From contig JAIRZB010000051.1 in NCBI GenBank assembly GCA_031267435.1, positions 1 through 9,869 of the forward strand: a stretch of DNA of 9,869 bases. The letters are read 5' to 3'. The notes under the pieces were generated by a model that saw only the letters and a list, made by a program, of their open reading frames with translations, had not been told where the DNA came from and ran no database searches. This document shows, piece by piece, positions 6,750-9,869 of this stretch. How positions within the stretch are numbered: position 1 is the stretch's first letter; every line of letters begins with the position of its first letter. The position numbers and the translations under genes are program-made. Source of the DNA: Puniceicoccales bacterium. GTDB taxonomy: Bacteria; Verrucomicrobiota; Verrucomicrobiia; Opitutales; LL51.

Positions 6750-7463
6750 CTAAAACTCGCAGGCAATCTTTGCGGAGAAAAAATATTCTTTGTTCTGAAA
6801 ATCATAGCTAAATGCTATGGCGTGGGATTGCAAACACAATCTTCGCTGGGGCAGAAGGGACCACAATTTTTTATTGAGCGAAAAATCGCCGTAGGTTTTA
6901 TCGCCGATGATCGGTAAATTCCGCAGCGCGCATTGTACTCGTAGCTGATGCGTCCGCCCCGTAACCGGTTGTAAGCGCAGCTTCAATAGCGGAATTCCGC
7001 CGATATTCAGTTCTTTTTCGATAAAATATTTCGTTATCGCTTCCTTCCCTGGTCCCCGGGTTACCCGTAAATGTGTATCTTCTCGTCGTTCTGCTAAGCA
7101 ATCACAAAACTCTCCGTTAGACGATATTTTCCGATAGGCGGTTAGGGCATAGTAGGTTTTCTGAACCCTCTGGTTGAAAAAACATTCGCGGATTGTTTTT
7201 GCAATTTTTTCATCGAAGCAGCCAATTAGAAGTCCCGATGTGGGTGCGTCGAGTCGGTTTAACAGAAAAAATTTTCGATTTTTGGGAAAAATGTAGCAAC
7301 GCTCTTTGGAATCGTAGGGAAGGCGTAGCAAACTTTTGGGATCAATTTGAAAATTTCTATTGGGCATGGATAGCACATCGCAGGGTTTATAGAGTGCGAT
7401 AATATTATTTATATCGGAATGAACAATATGAACTTTGGGATGCAATAACTTTAAATCATCCAT
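6750..7463 (-). CDS. RluA-family RNA pseudouridine synthase
   Basis: This 237-residue protein converts specific uridines in rRNA or tRNA to pseudouridine. The RluA-family motifs are in order: YKP near residue 25; LNRLDAPTSGLLI (68-80) with the catalytic aspartate D72; QKTYYAL (101-107); PVTGRTHQLRVQCA (166-179); and PIIGDKTYG (184-192). The usual HRLD is NRLD here, a change outside the catalytic Asp, and PTSG recalls the TruC-like branch. There is no N-terminal S4 domain, so it is the short form, and its target site (23S rRNA or tRNA) cannot be told from sequence. The ATG at 7463 has no clear Shine-Dalgarno. The gene is divergent from the tRNA gene at 7550 and lies 60 bp upstream of the ATG-proximal end of the large exported protein gene, so the two could share a transcript. 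Confidence 0.92.
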   Translation of the reverse strand: MDDLKLLHPKVHIVHSDINNIIALYKPCDVLSMPNRNFQIDPKSLLRLPYDSKERCYIFPKNRKFFLLNRLDAPTSGLLIGCFDEKIAKTIRECFFNQRVQKTYYALTAYRKISSNGEFCDCLAERREDTHLRVTRGPGKEAITKYFIEKELNIGGIPLLKLRLQPVTGRTHQLRVQCALRNLPIIGDKTYGDFSLNKKLWSLLPQRRLCLQSHAIAFSYDFQNKEYFFSAKIACEF

Positions 7464-7510
7464 AATTTTAGGAAACGAAATAAAATACTTATAAAAGCTA
7501 AATTTTATCC

Positions 7511-7539
7511 TTGAAAAAGAAAGAAGAAACTCGAATATC
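7511..7539 (+). promoter_or_regulatory. Possible tRNA promoter
   Basis: TTGAAA (7511-7516) is followed 16 bases later by GAATAT (7533-7538), which places a start site about 5 bases before the mature tRNA end. The -10 match is poor. The candidate rests mainly on its position. Confidence 0.3.
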
Positions 7540-7549
7540 GAGGCGTTTA

Positions 7550-7625
<76 letters not shown>

Positions 7626-7650
7626 AGATTTTTAGGTTTCCATTAGCGTC

Positions 7651-7674
7651 AATATTTCAAATAATATTTCAAAA
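7651..7674. repeat. Tandem 12-mer downstream of the tRNA
   Basis: AATATTTCAAAT (7651-7662) is followed directly by AATATTTCAAAA (7663-7674). It is AT-rich and may be simple slippage. Confidence 0.5.
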
Positions 7675-7680
7675 TAATTT

Positions 7681-7744
7681 GGTCCAGGTTTCATAAAACG
7701 AAAGGATAGTTTGTTTTTTCATTGGAATGAATAAAACCTGGATC
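7681..7744. repeat. Nested inverted repeat between convergent tRNA and repeat-protein gene
   Basis: GGTCCAGGTTT (7681-7691) pairs with AAACCTGGATC (7734-7744) with one G-T pair. Inside are a second pairing (AAAAC/GTTTT around 7695-7716) and a perfect 14-base palindrome, TTCATTGGAATGAA (7718-7731). It fills most of the gap between the tRNA 3' end and the stop of the convergent gene at 7763. A bidirectional transcription stop or a small repetitive element are both possible. There is no clean T run directly after the outer stem on either strand. Confidence 0.6.
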
Positions 7745-7762
7745 AAGTGGATAATTATACTT

Positions 7763-9869
7763 TTATTGAGTCGTTTTGTGCGCTTGCACAATTGGATTTC
7801 GAGCATTAGGATGAACAGGATCATAGCCGTTGACTTTTAATGCGTGGTTCCAGTTGTCTATGTCTTTTTGACGATATCCGTGCAGATAAATTTTAATCGG
7901 CGAACCTTTTAGTGGGTTCAGAACAGCTCCCAGTGACTCACTAGGTACTTCGGAAGGATTGTTGAAAACCCCCATTCCAATTGCTGTGAGATGCAATGGC
8001 CATCCTGACAATTGCGCTATTTTGGCTAGGGTTCCATACTGAGCGTGCGCCAAGGCAATACTTATTGCTTTATAATTAGTAAGCCAAAATTCGTACTCGC
8101 CGGGATTATCCCAAGTGACCCCCTGCATAGTGCGAAATGTTGGCATCGAACAAAATACCTGTAACTGTTTGTTTTCCGATTCTTCACACATCCCCCATTG
8201 CATTGGTATCTTTAGTTTTCTCGCATTGTTTGCAATATAATCTGCAAGGTCTCGTATGTCGTTTTCATCTTTTATTACCAGTAAATTTAATTGGCCATTT
8301 AGATATAACTCAGGATATTTTTCATTTATTGGTTGGCCTCCATGAACCTTGCACCCTCGAAGTAGAAACAACATCGCATCGAGCAATTGCCTATTTGCAT
8401 GGGCAGCAAAACGTAATATTGCCGTACTCAGGGCTTGCCTGCAGGCCGAAGGGCCTTGAGCTGATGCAGTAGCTATACAATTCATAAAATATTCAGTATT
8501 AGGCGTTTCCAATGCATTAAATTGGCTTGCAATTTGTACAATTGCACCATCGGCTTGATCCAAATGTTGCAGCAACTCACCCGGAAGACCGAGTACAACA
8601 TAAACTTGAGGTTCTGCTCTCATATTTTCTATGTCTTCGAGTGAACAAAAAGATACCAATGGGTCTTGCACTTGGGCAAGGGTTTGCGTTGCTTGATTTA
8701 TTAGTTGTCCATAGTTCGATTCCGGAATGCGCTCTTGGATTATGTCTGCTAGTGAAGGTTGATGTGTAGGATCTGTCTTCCATTGCTTTATCTTCAATTT
8801 TCCTATTGCCGTTGTGAGTCCAAGTTGGCTTTGAATATCGGTAAAAAAATTATCGAATTCTTCTGGAATTCTGGGATTGGTGAAAAAACTTTTATCGATC
8901 AATCGCGGTCTTAGCGCTTGGGGACCAGGCTGAACTATCCTGTCAAGAGGTACTGGTTTTTGCGCTTGCACAACTGGAAGCGCTTGGGGGTCAGGCTGAG
9001 CTGGCCTGTCAACGGGTGCTAGTTTGTGCGCTTGCACAACTGGATCGGCATCAAAACGAACGGCCCCATAGCCGTTGGCCACTAATGCGTGGTTCCAGTT
9101 GTCTATGTCTCTTTGATGATATCCGTGCAGACAAACCGGCACATTCGAGCCTTTTAGTGGTTCCAGAGTAGCTTCCAGTGACTTACTAGGTGCTTCGGGA
9201 GGATTGTTGAAAACACCCATTCCAACTGCTGTAAGATGCAATGAACGGGGCGGAGTCAATTGTCCCCAATCAATTTCTACTAAGCGCGCCATTTTGGCTA
9301 ATGCTCCATACTGAGCTCTCAGTATGGCAATACTTATTCTTCTAAGGCAATTTGTTATAGGCTGATGGTCCGTCCAGTCGATGTTCGATGGAAATGATGG
9401 TGCTGCACAAAATACCTGTATATTAGATTGCATCGCTTCTTCGTGTACTACCCATTGCGCTTGAATCCTTAGTTGACCAATATTTTCCTCTATGTGTCTT
9501 GCAAGGGACGGTAGATCGTGTAATGGAATTTGTTGCATGTCACGTGGAACATCGCCAAAGCAGAATTCTATTCTCAGTAAGCGCAAATTTGGGTTTTCAC
9601 TCAGATGGGGATGTATTCCATATTGTGTTGATTGGCATCTAACCTTATACGCTTCATACAGATAGGGATATGTTTTAAGTATTGGTTGGTCTCTAACCTT
9701 ACACGCTTGAAGTAAAGGCAATATCGCGTCGGGCAATTTTTGTTGGGTATAGGCAACGTAGCGCAACATTGTTGCGGCCAAGGCTTGTCTGCATGCGGCA
9801 ATTCCCTGGGGTAATTCTTGCACTGATCCAAAACCTGGCTTCGATCCCAATGCGTTAAAATAGTTTTCG
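7763..9869 (-). CDS. Two-module repeat protein of unknown function, 5' end beyond the window
   Basis: The frame is open from the right edge to a TAA at 7763-7765, about 702 codons, with no convincing start inside. The first start-like codon is a TTG at 9850, but the residues before it (NYFNAL) still align with FNAL in the second module, so the gene continues past the window. Numbered from that TTG: module 1 runs to about residue 265 and module 2 from about 400 to 685. Both contain ACRQAL, AQYG.LAK, LHLTA.GMGVFNNP and LHGY.Q.DIDNWNHAL. Between them lies a Pro/Gln-rich linker of two 22-residue repeats, and a unique segment (about 314-400). Each module's end is followed by VQAHK, at which the protein stops. 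The GMGVFNNP loop faintly recalls macro-domain/PARG-like proteins. Whether it is exported cannot be seen; an effector or surface role is a guess. Confidence 0.8.
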   Translation of the reverse strand, partial: ENYFNALGSKPGFGSVQELPQGIAACRQALAATMLRYVAYTQQKLPDAILPLLQACKVRDQPILKTYPYLYEAYKVRCQSTQYGIHPHLSENPNLRLLRIEFCFGDVPRDMQQIPLHDLPSLARHIEENIGQLRIQAQWVVHEEAMQSNIQVFCAAPSFPSNIDWTDHQPITNCLRRISIAILRAQYGALAKMARLVEIDWGQLTPPRSLHLTAVGMGVFNNPPEAPSKSLEATLEPLKGSNVPVCLHGYHQRDIDNWNHALVANGYGAVRFDADPVVQAHKLAPVDRPAQPDPQALPVVQAQKPVPLDRIVQPGPQALRPRLIDKSFFTNPRIPEEFDNFFTDIQSQLGLTTAIGKLKIKQWKTDPTHQPSLADIIQERIPESNYGQLINQATQTLAQVQDPLVSFCSLEDIENMRAEPQVYVVLGLPGELLQHLDQADGAIVQIASQFNALETPNTEYFMNCIATASAQGPSACRQALSTAILRFAAHANRQLLDAMLFLLRGCKVHGGQPINEKYPELYLNGQLNLLVIKDENDIRDLADYIANNARKLKIPMQWGMCEESENKQLQVFCSMPTFRTMQGVTWDNPGEYEFWLTNYKAISIALAHAQYGTLAKIAQLSGWPLHLTAIGMGVFNNPSEVPSESLGAVLNPLKGSPIKIYLHGYRQKDIDNWNHALKVNGYDPVHPNARNPIVQAHKTTQ
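8913..9044 (-). repeat. 66-bp tandem repeat encoding a VQAHK linker
   Basis: Two adjacent 66-base copies (8913-8978 and 8979-9044) encode 22-residue units beginning PVVQA(H/Q)K and ending P.PQAL. A partial third copy of the unit start (PIVQAHK) forms the C-terminus of the protein at 7763-7795. The period keeps the reading frame. Confidence 0.85.

Noticed and set aside
8137..8769. Two + strand open frames opposite the two-module repeat protein
   Set aside because: They are antisense to a long frame whose two modules align as protein, so that frame is the coding one.
7763..9850. TTG at 9850 as the true start of the repeat protein
   Set aside because: The frame stays open to the edge and the residues before the TTG still align with module 2.

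Overview
The window is a low-GC stretch from a bacterium, most likely Gram-negative. The evidence for this is a diaminopimelate-type MurE ligase (DNPR motif), several proteins with Sec signal peptides, and weak or absent Shine-Dalgarno sequences in front of most starts. The long, poorly recognisable secreted or repeat-bearing proteins, together with a few isolated housekeeping genes, suggest a host-associated or environmental lineage, possibly in the PVC group. That placement is only an inference; the sequence does not fix the taxon.

Region 1 (about 1-2840, + strand) may begin with the last codons of an unrelated gene. It then holds a cluster of three exported proteins: two paralogous metallo-beta-lactamase (MBL) fold hydrolases of the ComEC/Rec2 catalytic-domain type, with a small exported helical protein of unknown function between them. 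The small gene and the second MBL gene are 8 bp apart and probably co-transcribed. The MBL domains stand alone behind signal peptides, without the ComEC channel, so they probably act outside the cytoplasm on a nucleic acid, nucleotide or other phosphodiester. The substrate is unknown.

Region 2 (about 2900-7463, - strand) carries murE, apparently outside a cell-wall gene cluster; a large exported low-complexity protein of about 708 residues with two sets of in-frame tandem duplications and a clear terminator; and an RluA-family pseudouridine synthase.

Region 3 (about 7550-9869) has a tRNA with anticodon CAU on the + strand, best read as the lysidine-modified tRNA-Ile2. It is followed by a nested inverted repeat and then a long - strand gene that runs off the right edge. 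That gene encodes two diverged copies of a module ending in a GMGVFNNP motif, joined by a 22-residue tandem-repeat linker. The motif faintly recalls the glycine/asparagine loop of macro-domain or PARG-like proteins.

The most promising candidates for undescribed biology are the exported MBL / small protein / MBL cassette and the two-module GMGVFNNP protein. No mobile-element genes, rRNA or CRISPR array were seen, and no stretch longer than 300 bases lacks a gene.
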